Shown: positions 1 through 6,948, numbered from the stretch's first letter. The stretch: 7,247 nt of DNA from CBDUUP01 sp965370435 (GCA_965370435.1 CBDUUP010000236.1:1-7247); one strand, 5' to 3'. Notes: generated by a model from the sequence alone, not told the origin. A program made the numbers and translations.

Positions 1-1897
1 AATCCCCCTCTCGCATCGTGTCCGTGTTGCTCGTCAGGGGGAATGCGTCGCCCGACCCATCCACCGCGATCGTCATCAGCCAGGGAAAACCGTTCCTGTC
101 CTGGGTGAACAAAATGAACTGTCCGTCTTGCGACCAGGTCGGGCTGGTATTCTCCATCCTGCTCTCCCCTCGCCACACGTAATCCTGGTTCCCGCCGTTC
201 GAATCCATCACCCAGATCTCCGCAAAGCCGGTGATCCGGGTAGTCACAAAAACGATCCGAGTCCCATCCGGCGACCAGGCGGGTTGAAAATCAACCGCCA
301 GGCTGTTAGAGATCGCCTCCACCGAGTTGTCGCTCACGTTGAGGGCGTAGATCTGCGGTCGGCTGCTTTCCCGCAGAGTAGTGAAGAGGATCTGGCTGCC
401 ATCCGGCGACCATTCCGGATCGTAGTCCCCCGCCGGGTGAGAAGGCAATGGAGTCCACCCGCCGCCGTCTGCGTTGATGAGCTGCAAGCTCGCCCCGGGA
501 TAGCGGGTCTGGTTTTCGGTGCAAGGCGAGATGAAGACCAGCCGGGTCCCGTCCGGCGACCAGTCCGGCTGGCAGGCCCCATCGGGGAGATCGGTGACCT
601 GGCGCAAGCCGCTGCCATCCGCATTGACCGCCCAGATCTGGGGGATCCCTGTGCGGTCAGAGGCAAAAGCGATCTGTCCATTCCCTCCCCCCAACGGCGT
701 AGCAGCCAGTGTGGGGGTCAGCGTTGGCGTGAAAGTTGAAGTGATCCCCGGCGTGAACGTGAGGGTCATTTCGGGGGGCAGCGTATTGACAATTTCCGGG
801 GAGGCTGTGAACGCAGGCAATGTAGCATCCGATCCAGGAACCGATGTCTGAGCCACCCTGGGCGGTTTCGGTGTAGGATCGTCTCCCCCCAGCAGGCCGG
901 GAAGAATCAATGCCCCCGCTATCACGCCCACCACCAGAAGCGCCCCCGCAACCACCCACACCCAGATACCGCAGCCTCGCCCGCCTGCCCCGCTCCGCGC
1001 CGTTTTCGCCTTGGATCTGCCTCTCCGGGCTGTCGGCGCGCCGGGAGGCGTCACCATCAAACCTTGATCCGTCACCCTGGCTCGGGTGGCCTGGTTGACC
1101 TCCAGCAGCGCTTCCTTGAATTCAGCCGCGCTCTGGTAGCGGTCTTGCGGCTCCACTTGCATGGCCCTTTCAACCACCGTTGCCAGAGAACGCGTGATCT
1201 TGGGGTTGCGGGTGCGCACCTGAGTCAGCTCAGTCTGGCGCATGGCCCGGGTGAAGGCATCCTCCGGCACCGTCCCTGTCAGCGCAGAATACAACGTTGC
1301 GCCCAGGGCGTATATATCCGAGCGGCTGTCGGTGCGTGCCGTGCCGTATTGTTCCGGCGGGGAATAGCCAGGCGTCATGCCCCGCGCGCCCGTTGTGGTT
1401 TCCTGTCCGGCTATCGAGATCTTCGCCAGCCCAAAATCCACCAGGAAAACCTGTCCCTGGGGAGTGACCTTGATATTGCCAGGTTTGATGTCCCGGTGTA
1501 AGATCGGCGGCTGCCGGCTGTGGAGATAATCCAGCGCATCGCACATCGCCACCCCCATCACGATCACCTCATCTTGAATAATAGTTCTCTCGCTGTTGAT
1601 CCTCTCTTTCAAATCTTCCCCCTCGATATAGTCCATGACCAGATACTGACCCTGGCCTTCGATCACAAAATGGTCTGTCACCCTGGGCATGTTGGCATGC
1701 CGCAGATTTGCCAGAATCACCGCCTCCCGGCGGAACTGCCGGGCGTACTCCTCATCGGTGACGAAATTTTCCTTTAACGCCACCTCCACCCCCAGGCTCT
1801 CATCAATAGCCCGATACACCGCCCCCATCCCACCTTTGCCGAGGACTTCATGCACCCGGTACCGATTATGCAGTAATGTGCCTTGTTCTAATGTCAT
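1..1897 (-). CDS. Receptor-like Ser/Thr protein kinase with C-terminal TolB/PD40 beta-propeller (C-terminus cut by window edge)
   Basis: The frame is open for all 632 codons visible. Residues about 13-265 form a Hanks-type kinase: Gly-rich loop GKGGMGAVY (20-28), ATP lysine K42 in VALK, helix-C glutamate E58, catalytic loop HRDIKPGN (134-141; D136, K138, N141), DFG at 154-156, PPE at 180-182, D194 and R253. All catalytic residues are present, so it should be active. A basic stretch (about 291-307) precedes one membrane helix (about 311-332), then a Thr/Pro-rich stalk (about 340-400). A propeller follows, with WSPDG motifs at 446-450, 496-500 and 541-545 and WSQDG at 588-592. The expected topology is cytoplasmic kinase and external propeller, which may sense a ligand or the cell wall; there are no PASTA repeats. 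The ATG at 1897 is the only plausible start, because an in-frame TAA lies five codons upstream. No Shine-Dalgarno precedes it. The family is certain; ligand and substrates are unknown. Confidence 0.94.
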   Translation of the reverse strand, partial: MTLEQGTLLHNRYRVHEVLGKGGMGAVYRAIDESLGVEVALKENFVTDEEYARQFRREAVILANLRHANMPRVTDHFVIEGQGQYLVMDYIEGEDLKERINSERTIIQDEVIVMGVAMCDALDYLHSRQPPILHRDIKPGNIKVTPQGQVFLVDFGLAKISIAGQETTTGARGMTPGYSPPEQYGTARTDSRSDIYALGATLYSALTGTVPEDAFTRAMRQTELTQVRTRNPKITRSLATVVERAMQVEPQDRYQSAAEFKEALLEVNQATRARVTDQGLMVTPPGAPTARRGRSKAKTARSGAGGRGCGIWVWVVAGALLVVGVIAGALILPGLLGGDDPTPKPPRVAQTSVPGSDATLPAFTASPEIVNTLPPEMTLTFTPGITSTFTPTLTPTLAATPLGGGNGQIAFASDRTGIPQIWAVNADGSGLRQVTDLPDGACQPDWSPDGTRLVFISPCTENQTRYPGASLQLINADGGGWTPLPSHPAGDYDPEWSPDGSQILFTTLRESSRPQIYALNVSDNSVEAISNSLAVDFQPAWSPDGTRIVFVTTRITGFAEIWVMDSNGGNQDYVWRGESRMENTSPTWSQDGQFILFTQDRNGFPWLMTIAVDGSGDAFPLTSNTDTMREGD

Positions 1898-2063
1898 GGA
1901 GGTGATCTTGCCTTATATGAATTGGATAATTTCTAGTTGACTCATCATAAATTATATACCATTCCTGCCAGCCCGCCACACCCCCATGCCCTACATTGAT
2001 CCTGCTTGCGTAGGGGCGGGTCTTTGGAACCAAAGGTTCCCACCCGCCCCTACGCCTGAATTC
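1898..2063. other. Intergenic gap between the 774-residue protein gene and the kinase gene
   Basis: This 166-base gap separates two minus-strand genes. It holds the double hairpin at 2008-2055 and an AT-rich stretch (about 1910-1965) just upstream of the kinase start. The AT-rich stretch could hold a kinase promoter, but I could not pick a convincing -35/-10 pair. The bases directly before the kinase ATG read GATCACCTCC on the coding strand, which is not a ribosome binding site. Confidence 0.6.
2008..2055. repeat. Nested inverted repeat (14-bp outer stem, 6-bp inner stem), REP-like or terminator hairpin
   Basis: The arms GCGTAGGGGCGGGT (2008-2021) and ACCCGCCCCTACGC (2042-2055) are perfect reverse complements over 14 bases. 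The 20-base loop contains a second perfect stem, GGAACC (2026-2031) with GGTTCC (2035-2040). The element begins 8 bases past the stop codon of the 774-residue protein gene. It could therefore end or protect that transcript, but there is no T-run after it on the minus strand, so it is not a classical intrinsic terminator. I recall similar GTAGGGGCGGG palindromes as interspersed repeats in Chloroflexota and cyanobacteria, so a REP or MITE-like origin is plausible. The structure is certain; its role is inferred. Confidence 0.85.
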
Positions 2064-4388
2064 TTAGATACGGGTCACCGCGCTGCAATACTCACAAGTG
2101 ATCTCCGTCTGCCCCCGCAATACCGGAGCAGTGAACGCCGCCCCGCAGTTGGAGCATTCGGTGGGCGCGTTGCGGATGCGCTCCAGTTCACCTTCGTCAA
2201 TCTCCACCGCCCGGTCAACGGCGTAATCCCCCGCCCTGGCCCGCCCGACCATCTGCAGCCAGTCCTCTGCCACCGGCATCGCCAACTCAAACCGCGCGTT
2301 AGAATGGTCTCCGCCCGCCGCGAAAGTGAAGAGCAAATCCTCCGCGCCGGTCTCTTCATCCTCTTCCTCTTCAACCCCCTCCACCTGAGTGTGGGCCGCT
2401 TCCACCTTCACTTCATAGTCGCCCGTCCGGTCTTCCCAGATCAGGCGCTGGTCGGTGAGGAACAGCACCCCGTTCTCCGGATCCATCCCGGGGCGTTCCC
2501 AGGCCGCTTCCACCGCCGCCACCCCGCTCTCGGCAGCCGAAAGCTGGAAAGAAGCGGTGGACACCGCGTCCAGCATCCAGTCAATCCAGGCCATGTGAGC
2601 GCTGAGGGCTTCCACCTCGTCGGCGTATTCGTCGTATTGGTTCAGGATGGTCTCCTCGGCGGCGTCTGCCTGCGCGCCCAAGGACGCCAAGCCCGACTTG
2701 GCCTGAACGAAAACCGGACGGGCCGCCTTCAAGTTGTCGGACATCCCCGCCAGCTTGCCCATCGCTTCTTGCACCGCCCTCATCTGCTCGCTCAGCAGCT
2801 TGGTCTGCATCTCAATGGTGGCATCCGAGCGGGCCTTCACGCTCTCCCACTGCAATTGCAATACGGTCACGTCCGCGTCCAACCCCTTCTCGATGACGTA
2901 GCCGCGCGCCCGCAAGTCGGCCAATTCTCGGGTCAAGTTATGGGTTTGGGTCTCCAGTTCGCCCAACTCGCCCCGGGCCTCCTGCATCATCACCTCGCCT
3001 TGCAGTTCATTGACCTCGTTCTGCATATCCATGATGTCGGCCGTGGTCAGCGGCCCCGTCAAATCGGAGAAAGAGAGACCGCTGCCGGTGGCCCGGTCAT
3101 CTTCTATCTTCCCAGATTTAGCGTCCCCGATCAACCTCGACCATTCCTCCGAGTCCTGTCCATTCAGATGGAAGGAAACCTTCCCCAACTTCTTGTCGCC
3201 GAACTCGATAGCCAAGAAGTCATGGTGGCCGAACAATCCCTTGCTCTCGGCCTTGACCTTCTTCACCTCGGCCAATTTCTGGTCCACCACCACCTGCTGC
3301 ACCAATTCAGATGCGGTGGTGATGAAAAGTACCTTCTTGGTAGCCACCTTCTCTTTCTGCTCGAAAACCATCCGCTGGTTGGTCAAGAACAGGATGCCTT
3401 CGGGATCGTTTTTGCCCTCTTTGTCCCACCGGTTGGCGACCGCCCGGACCATATCCTCGCCCTCGCCCATCTTGAAACCAGCTTCATCTTGTTGGGTCAG
3501 CATCCAGTGAATGGTGGTCAAGCGGGAGTTGAGCCGGGAGGCGTCGCTTTCTATATCATTGTAGAATTTCTCCACCGCTCGTTCTGCATCCTCAATGCTG
3601 TCAATCACCCGGTCCGCTTCGGCCTGGGTATCTTGCAGCAGAGAACTCGCCGCCGATGCGCTGCTCAACTTGCCGTTCAGCCGCTTCACCAGCCCATCCA
3701 GCGGGCTGAGGTCGCCCTGGATGATCCCCACCTGGCGTTCCACCTCATCCACCACTTTCTCGCGGACCTCTTGCCAACTGTTCATGGCTTCATAGGCGAT
3801 GTCTTCCAGATCGGATTGGTATTTGTAGCCTTTGTCCCGTGCGCTCTCCAACAAACTGAGCGCATGGCTCAAGTTGGCGTCCAATTCAGCAATATCGTTC
3901 TCCAGATGGCTGAAACTGCCTCGTTCTTCGATGTCGCCCAGGTCGCTCTGCAAACTGGAAACATCCACCGAAATGTCCGGGTGGGCGTTCGCCGCGTTGA
4001 GCAGCAACGAAATCCCCGCCCCAGCCGCCGCCGCGGAAGCCACCTTCGCAATCCGTTTGGCAGTCGGCCGCACCGAGCGGGCACGCGCCGATGATTTGGT
4101 CGGGCGAGGCCGGGATATTCGCCGCACCGCTTTCTTGGACATCACCTTGCGAGGTTTGACTCTCGGACGCACAGTCGGGCGCGGCCGGGCCGATGTCTTG
4201 AGAACCCGTTTGCGCGCCTGGACTCGCTTCACCTCCCGCTTCTTCATCCGCTTGACGTTGGACGCCCGGCGGACCGGCTTGGCCGCCTTTCGGCGCACCA
4301 CGCCCTTCACCCTCGGCGCTCGGCGACCGGCCTTAACCTTGGCCCGCCGCACCGCTTTCCTGGCTGCCTTTCTTCTCTTCGCTGACAT
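2064..4388 (-). CDS. 774-residue protein: histone-H1-like basic tail, helical regions, two PH/GRAM-like modules, C-terminal zinc ribbon
   Basis: I do not recognise a named family for the whole protein. Residues 1-115 hold 51 Lys/Arg and one acidic residue (E52), rich in Ala, Pro and Val, like H1-type tails. Residues 116-135 are small and hydrophobic, ending in NAANA. Charged, probably coiled-coil helices cover about 140-290 and 450-600. Two related modules carry GILFLTNQRMVFE (331-343) and GVLFLTDQRLIWE (640-652), a pattern typical of bacterial PH/GRAM-like domains. An acidic run lies at about 670-684. The C-terminus has Cys pairs CxxC at 745/748 and 765/768, a zinc ribbon. The ATG at 4388 was chosen because AGGAGG lies 9 bases upstream and the basic tail starts there; an in-frame ATG at 4475 would add 29 unconvincing residues. 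Binding to DNA, RNA or another polyanion is inferred from charge only. A membrane-anchored form is an alternative. Confidence 0.85.
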   Translation of the reverse strand: MSAKRRKAARKAVRRAKVKAGRRAPRVKGVVRRKAAKPVRRASNVKRMKKREVKRVQARKRVLKTSARPRPTVRPRVKPRKVMSKKAVRRISRPRPTKSSARARSVRPTAKRIAKVASAAAAGAGISLLLNAANAHPDISVDVSSLQSDLGDIEERGSFSHLENDIAELDANLSHALSLLESARDKGYKYQSDLEDIAYEAMNSWQEVREKVVDEVERQVGIIQGDLSPLDGLVKRLNGKLSSASAASSLLQDTQAEADRVIDSIEDAERAVEKFYNDIESDASRLNSRLTTIHWMLTQQDEAGFKMGEGEDMVRAVANRWDKEGKNDPEGILFLTNQRMVFEQKEKVATKKVLFITTASELVQQVVVDQKLAEVKKVKAESKGLFGHHDFLAIEFGDKKLGKVSFHLNGQDSEEWSRLIGDAKSGKIEDDRATGSGLSFSDLTGPLTTADIMDMQNEVNELQGEVMMQEARGELGELETQTHNLTRELADLRARGYVIEKGLDADVTVLQLQWESVKARSDATIEMQTKLLSEQMRAVQEAMGKLAGMSDNLKAARPVFVQAKSGLASLGAQADAAEETILNQYDEYADEVEALSAHMAWIDWMLDAVSTASFQLSAAESGVAAVEAAWERPGMDPENGVLFLTDQRLIWEDRTGDYEVKVEAAHTQVEGVEEEEDEETGAEDLLFTFAAGGDHSNARFELAMPVAEDWLQMVGRARAGDYAVDRAVEIDEGELERIRNAPTECSNCGAAFTAPVLRGQTEITCEYCSAVTRI

Positions 4389-4397
4389 TGGGGGGAA

Positions 4398-4403
4398 CCT
4401 CCT
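4398..4403 (-). promoter_or_regulatory. Shine-Dalgarno of the 774-residue protein gene
   Basis: The minus strand reads AGGAGG, followed by a 9-base spacer (TTCCCCCCA) and ATG at 4388. This site decides the start in favour of the shorter protein over the in-frame ATG at 4475. Confidence 0.85.
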
Positions 4404-4435
4404 GGAAAAAGAATTGGTTGATAATGATGCTATTG

Positions 4436-4463
4436 GTGAATAGAGAATAGTGAATTGTGAGTA
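4436..4463. repeat. Degenerate heptamer array, four units
   Basis: Four consecutive 7-base units read GTGAATA, GAGAATA, GTGAATT and GTGAGTA. They are imperfect but in strict 7-base phase. Short heptamer tandems of this kind (STRR type) are known between genes in filamentous cyanobacteria; any relationship here is only by analogy. Confidence 0.6.
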
Positions 4464-4517
4464 GAAATCGGACACTTCTTATTTTCAATCACAGAACAAT
4501 GTAACACCTACAAACAA

Positions 4518-4588
4518 TTCACCACAGAGACGCTGAGTTCACAAAGTATAGCTTAAAAACTCTGTGTTCTCTGTGTCTCTGTGGTGAA
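4518..4588. repeat. 71-base imperfect palindrome with TTCACCACAGAGAC ends, MITE/REP-like
   Basis: The outer 14 bases are perfectly inverted: TTCACCACAGAGAC (4518-4531) and GTCTCTGTGGTGAA (4575-4588). Pairing continues inward for 16 further positions with 11 matches, giving 25 of 30 per arm around an 11-base AT-rich loop (4548-4558). I recall CTCTGTG/CACAGAG-rich repeats of this kind in many environmental bacterial genomes, often between genes. It could fold in RNA from either strand and might attenuate or end transcription from gyrB. No transposase is present, so mobility would have to be provided in trans. Confidence 0.8.
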
Positions 4589-4642
4589 AATTCTTCAATA
4601 AAGGGTTATTAGACATTTGCTTCGAATAACTGTCAAGCGGCT

Positions 4643-4670
4643 AGTTCACCATTCACGACTCACTAATCTC
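4643..4670. repeat. Degenerate heptamer array, four units, inverted relative to the first
   Basis: Consecutive 7-base units AGTTCAC, CATTCAC, GACTCAC and TAATCTC match the reverse complement of the first array's units (for example AATTCAC). Over 28 bases, 19 positions agree with the reverse complement of 4436-4463. The array ends 11 bases past the gyrB stop. Confidence 0.5.
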
Positions 4671-4681
4671 GATTATCGTAC

Positions 4682-6601
4682 CTAAATATCCAAATTCCGC
4701 ACTTCTTTCGAATGGGTGATAATGAATCGCCTCCGCGGCGGCACCGCCGCGCCCATCAACATATCGAAAGTGCGGTCGGCCTCGGCAAGGTCCTCGATCG
4801 TCACCAGCAAAAGCGTCCGGGCGTCGGGGTCCATGGTGGTATCCCACAACTGGTCCGGGTTCATCTCGCCCAGACCCTTGTAACGCTGCAAACTGGCTTT
4901 CTCCGCGTCCTTACCCAGCCCTTTCAGGATGCTTTCTTTTTCCGCCTCGGTGTAAGCGTAGGTCTTTTTCTTGCGGTGGCTGATGCTGTAGAGCGGCGGC
5001 TGGGCGATGTAAAGATGCCCTTCCTCGATCAACGACTGCATATAGCGGAAGAAGAAAGTCAGCAGCAAAGTGCGGATGTGGCTGCCGTCCACGTCGGCGT
5101 CGGTCATAATAATGACCCGGCCGTAGCGCAAGCCATCTAAACTAAAATGTTCGCCAATGCCGGTGCCCAGGGCGGAGATCAAAGCCTTCACCTCGTTATT
5201 GGAGAGTATCTTGTCCAACCTGGCTCGCTCGGTATTGAGGATCTTTCCTCGCAGGGGCAAAATAGCCTGGAAATGGCGGTCGCGGCCCTGCTTGGCTGAA
5301 CCGCCCGCCGAGTCGCCCTCCACAATGTAGAGTTCAGTCTTTTCGGGGTCCCGCTCGGAGCAATCCGCCAGCTTGCCGGGCAGAGTCATGCTCTCCAGCA
5401 CCGACTTGCGGATCACCAGGTCCCGGGCTTTGCGGGCCGCGTCCCTGGCCCGCGCCGAGGTCAAACATTTCTGCACGATAGCCCTGGCCGCCGAGGAGTT
5501 GCCCTCCAGAAATTCACTGAACGCCTCCGTCACCACCTGCTGCACCGCCGTCTGCACCTCCGGGTTCATCAGCTTGACCTTGGTCTGGCTCTCAAACTGC
5601 GGATCGGGATGCTTGATGCTGACAATGGCCGTCAGGCCTTCACGGGTATCATCCCCGGTGAAATTGGGATCGTTGTCCTTCAGCAGGCCGTTCTTGCGGG
5701 CGTGGTCGTTGATCGTTCGAGTGACCGCCGAGCGCAAACCGGTCAGGTGGGTGCCGCCGTCCACCGTGTTGATCGTGTTGGCAAAAGCATACACCGACTC
5801 GGAAAAAGCGTCGGTATACTGCACCGCCGCCTCAATGAACATCTTGTCCACTTCTTTCCCCCCGTACACCACAGCGTGCAGTCCTTTGCGGTTGCGGTTC
5901 ATGTAGCGCACAAAAGAAGTGATCCCCCCCTCGAAATAAAAGGTCATCTCCCGGTCGGAGCGTTCATCCTGGAAGCATAGCTCCACGCCCCGGGTGACGA
6001 ATGCCATCTCCCGGAATCGCTGCACCAGAGTCTCATAGCGGTAAGAGAATTCATCCCCAAAGATTTCCGGGTCGAAACGGAAGGTCGTGGTGGTTCCATT
6101 CTCCTCTCCCTTTTTCATCTTGCCGATTTCCTTCACCGCCTCCACCGGGCGGCCGCGCTCGTAACGCTGGAAATACTTCTTCCCATCCAGGCGCACCGTC
6201 ACGTCGCACCACTCCGATAGCGCATTCACCGCCGAGACGCCCACCCCATGCAGCCCCCCCGAAACCTTATACCCCCCGCCTCCGAACTTGCCTCCCGCGT
6301 GCAGGGTGGTCATCACCACTTCCAGGGCCGACTTCTTGGCCTCTTTATGCTCGCCTACCGGGATGCCGCGCCCATTGTCAGAGACCGTCACGCTGCTGTC
6401 CTCGTGGATGATAACTTCGATCTTGTCACAAACCCCCGCCAGCGCCTCGTCAATAGAGTTATCCACCACCTCATAGATCAAATGGTGCAGCGCCTTGACG
6501 TCGGTCCCCCCCACATACATACCCGGCCTCCGGCGCACCGCTTCCAACCCCTCTAATATTTGAATACTTTCTGCATCATAGGTATTAATTGCGTCAGCCA
6601 C
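4682..6601 (-). CDS. gyrB: DNA gyrase subunit B
   Basis: GyrB carries the ATPase and TOPRIM parts of gyrase, which introduces negative supercoils with GyrA. The protein has 639 residues, normal for GyrB without the long insert of some proteobacteria. The GHKL ATPase spans about 1-220: EVVDNSIDEA with catalytic E44 and N48, SDNGRGIP with D75, GGLHGVG (115-121). The transducer holds the QTK loop (339-341). TOPRIM has EGDSAGGSA (428-436; E428) and DADVDGSHI (501-509; metal ligands D501, D503, D505). The C-terminus carries QRYKGLGEMNPDQLW (572-586), typical of GyrB. The start is GTG at 6601, set by GGAGGT just upstream and an in-frame TAG two codons before it. Position 138, which aligns with E. 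coli Arg136 (the coumarin contact), is Leu. ParE is the alternative but fits less well. recF and gyrA are not adjacent. Confidence 0.97.
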   Translation of the reverse strand: MADAINTYDAESIQILEGLEAVRRRPGMYVGGTDVKALHHLIYEVVDNSIDEALAGVCDKIEVIIHEDSSVTVSDNGRGIPVGEHKEAKKSALEVVMTTLHAGGKFGGGGYKVSGGLHGVGVSAVNALSEWCDVTVRLDGKKYFQRYERGRPVEAVKEIGKMKKGEENGTTTTFRFDPEIFGDEFSYRYETLVQRFREMAFVTRGVELCFQDERSDREMTFYFEGGITSFVRYMNRNRKGLHAVVYGGKEVDKMFIEAAVQYTDAFSESVYAFANTINTVDGGTHLTGLRSAVTRTINDHARKNGLLKDNDPNFTGDDTREGLTAIVSIKHPDPQFESQTKVKLMNPEVQTAVQQVVTEAFSEFLEGNSSAARAIVQKCLTSARARDAARKARDLVIRKSVLESMTLPGKLADCSERDPEKTELYIVEGDSAGGSAKQGRDRHFQAILPLRGKILNTERARLDKILSNNEVKALISALGTGIGEHFSLDGLRYGRVIIMTDADVDGSHIRTLLLTFFFRYMQSLIEEGHLYIAQPPLYSISHRKKKTYAYTEAEKESILKGLGKDAEKASLQRYKGLGEMNPDQLWDTTMDPDARTLLLVTIEDLAEADRTFDMLMGAAVPPRRRFIITHSKEVRNLDI

Positions 6602-6606
6602 AAACT

Positions 6607-6612
6607 ACCTCC
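6607..6612 (-). promoter_or_regulatory. Shine-Dalgarno of gyrB
   Basis: The minus strand reads GGAGGT, five bases before the GTG at 6601. Together with the TAG overlapping this site in frame, it fixes the non-ATG start. Confidence 0.85.
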
Positions 6613-6678
6613 AGAGAGTCTCAGCTCGTTCTCGCTCTGTCTCTCTACAATTCATTGGTAAAGCAGGGAATTTCTAGT

Positions 6679-6715
6679 CCCGCGCGCGCACAAATTTGCT
6701 CGCGGGGTCGGCCCC
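6679..6715. repeat. GC-rich hairpins in the gyrB leader
   Basis: CCCGCG (6679-6684) can pair with CGCGGG (6701-6706) across a 16-base loop that includes the palindrome CAAATTTG. Alternatively GGGG (6704-6707) can pair with CCCC (6712-6715). The two stems overlap and exclude each other. A leader structure affecting gyrB is possible but unproven; no known riboswitch is recognised. Confidence 0.35.
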
Positions 6716-6855
6716 AAACAGAATAAAATTCTGATTTCAGGCCCATCATATTGGTGAAATCGCAGTTCATTTCTCCGACATCCTATTTTACCATATTCAC
6801 CCCATTCCCGCCTCTCATCTCACCCGCCAGTGTGTACGCAAATGTTGCTGCCTTA

Positions 6856-6948
6856 AACCTCCCGCAGGTTGTCTCTCAGATCGAAATATGCAATTTAGCC
6901 TGGATTTTTCCCTGAAACGATTGTTTCCAGACAAACCTGCGGGAGGTT
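6856..6948. repeat. 93-base inverted-repeat element with AACCTCCCGCAGGTT ends
   Basis: The ends AACCTCCCGCAGGTT (6856-6870) and AACCTGCGGGAGGTT (6934-6948) are perfect 15-base reverse complements. Pairing continues with GTCT (6871-6874) and AGAC (6929-6932) after one unpaired base (6933). Each arm is itself a small hairpin (AACCT and AGGTT around CCCGC). The 54-base interior is AT-richer and contains GAAAC-GATT-GTTTC (6914-6927). It encodes nothing, so it is best read as a REP/MITE-like interspersed element; no flanking target duplication is evident. It could also serve as a terminator or boundary between divergent genes. Confidence 0.8.

Larger units (their letters stand above)
4389..4681. 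other. Repeat-rich intergenic gap between gyrB and the 774-residue protein gene
   Basis: This gap of 293 bases is clearly AT-richer than its flanking genes and has no plausible coding frame. It contains two degenerate heptamer arrays in opposite orientation (4436-4463 and 4643-4670) around a 71-base imperfect palindrome (4518-4588). The palindrome lies downstream of the gyrB stop (4682-4684), so it could act as a transcript end for gyrB. A promoter for the next gene would also have to lie here, but I see no clear one. Confidence 0.6.

Noticed and set aside
657..1544. Short minus-strand frames of about 100 codons inside the kinase region
   Set aside because: They are out of frame with the 632-codon kinase frame, which carries all the motifs and is open from start to window edge.
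1917..1940. Seven-codon plus-strand frame preceded by a perfect GGAGGTGATC
   Set aside because: The spacing is acceptable, but the peptide is tiny, antisense to the kinase leader, and the match could be chance. No evidence of translation is visible.
1986..4094. 702-codon open frame on the plus strand
   Set aside because: It lies opposite the 774-residue protein gene, its product is His/Leu/Pro-rich without a recognisable domain, and it starts inside the palindrome region with no ribosome binding site. The minus-strand frame has clear domains and a good Shine-Dalgarno.
4389..4475. 29-residue N-terminal extension of the 774-residue protein from ATG at 4475
   Set aside because: The extension runs through the heptamer array and ribosome-binding region and lacks its own clear Shine-Dalgarno; the ATG at 4388 has AGGAGG at 9 bases.
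5373..5906. 177-codon plus-strand frame within gyrB
   Set aside because: It is an antisense shadow of highly conserved gyrB codons with no domain or start signal.
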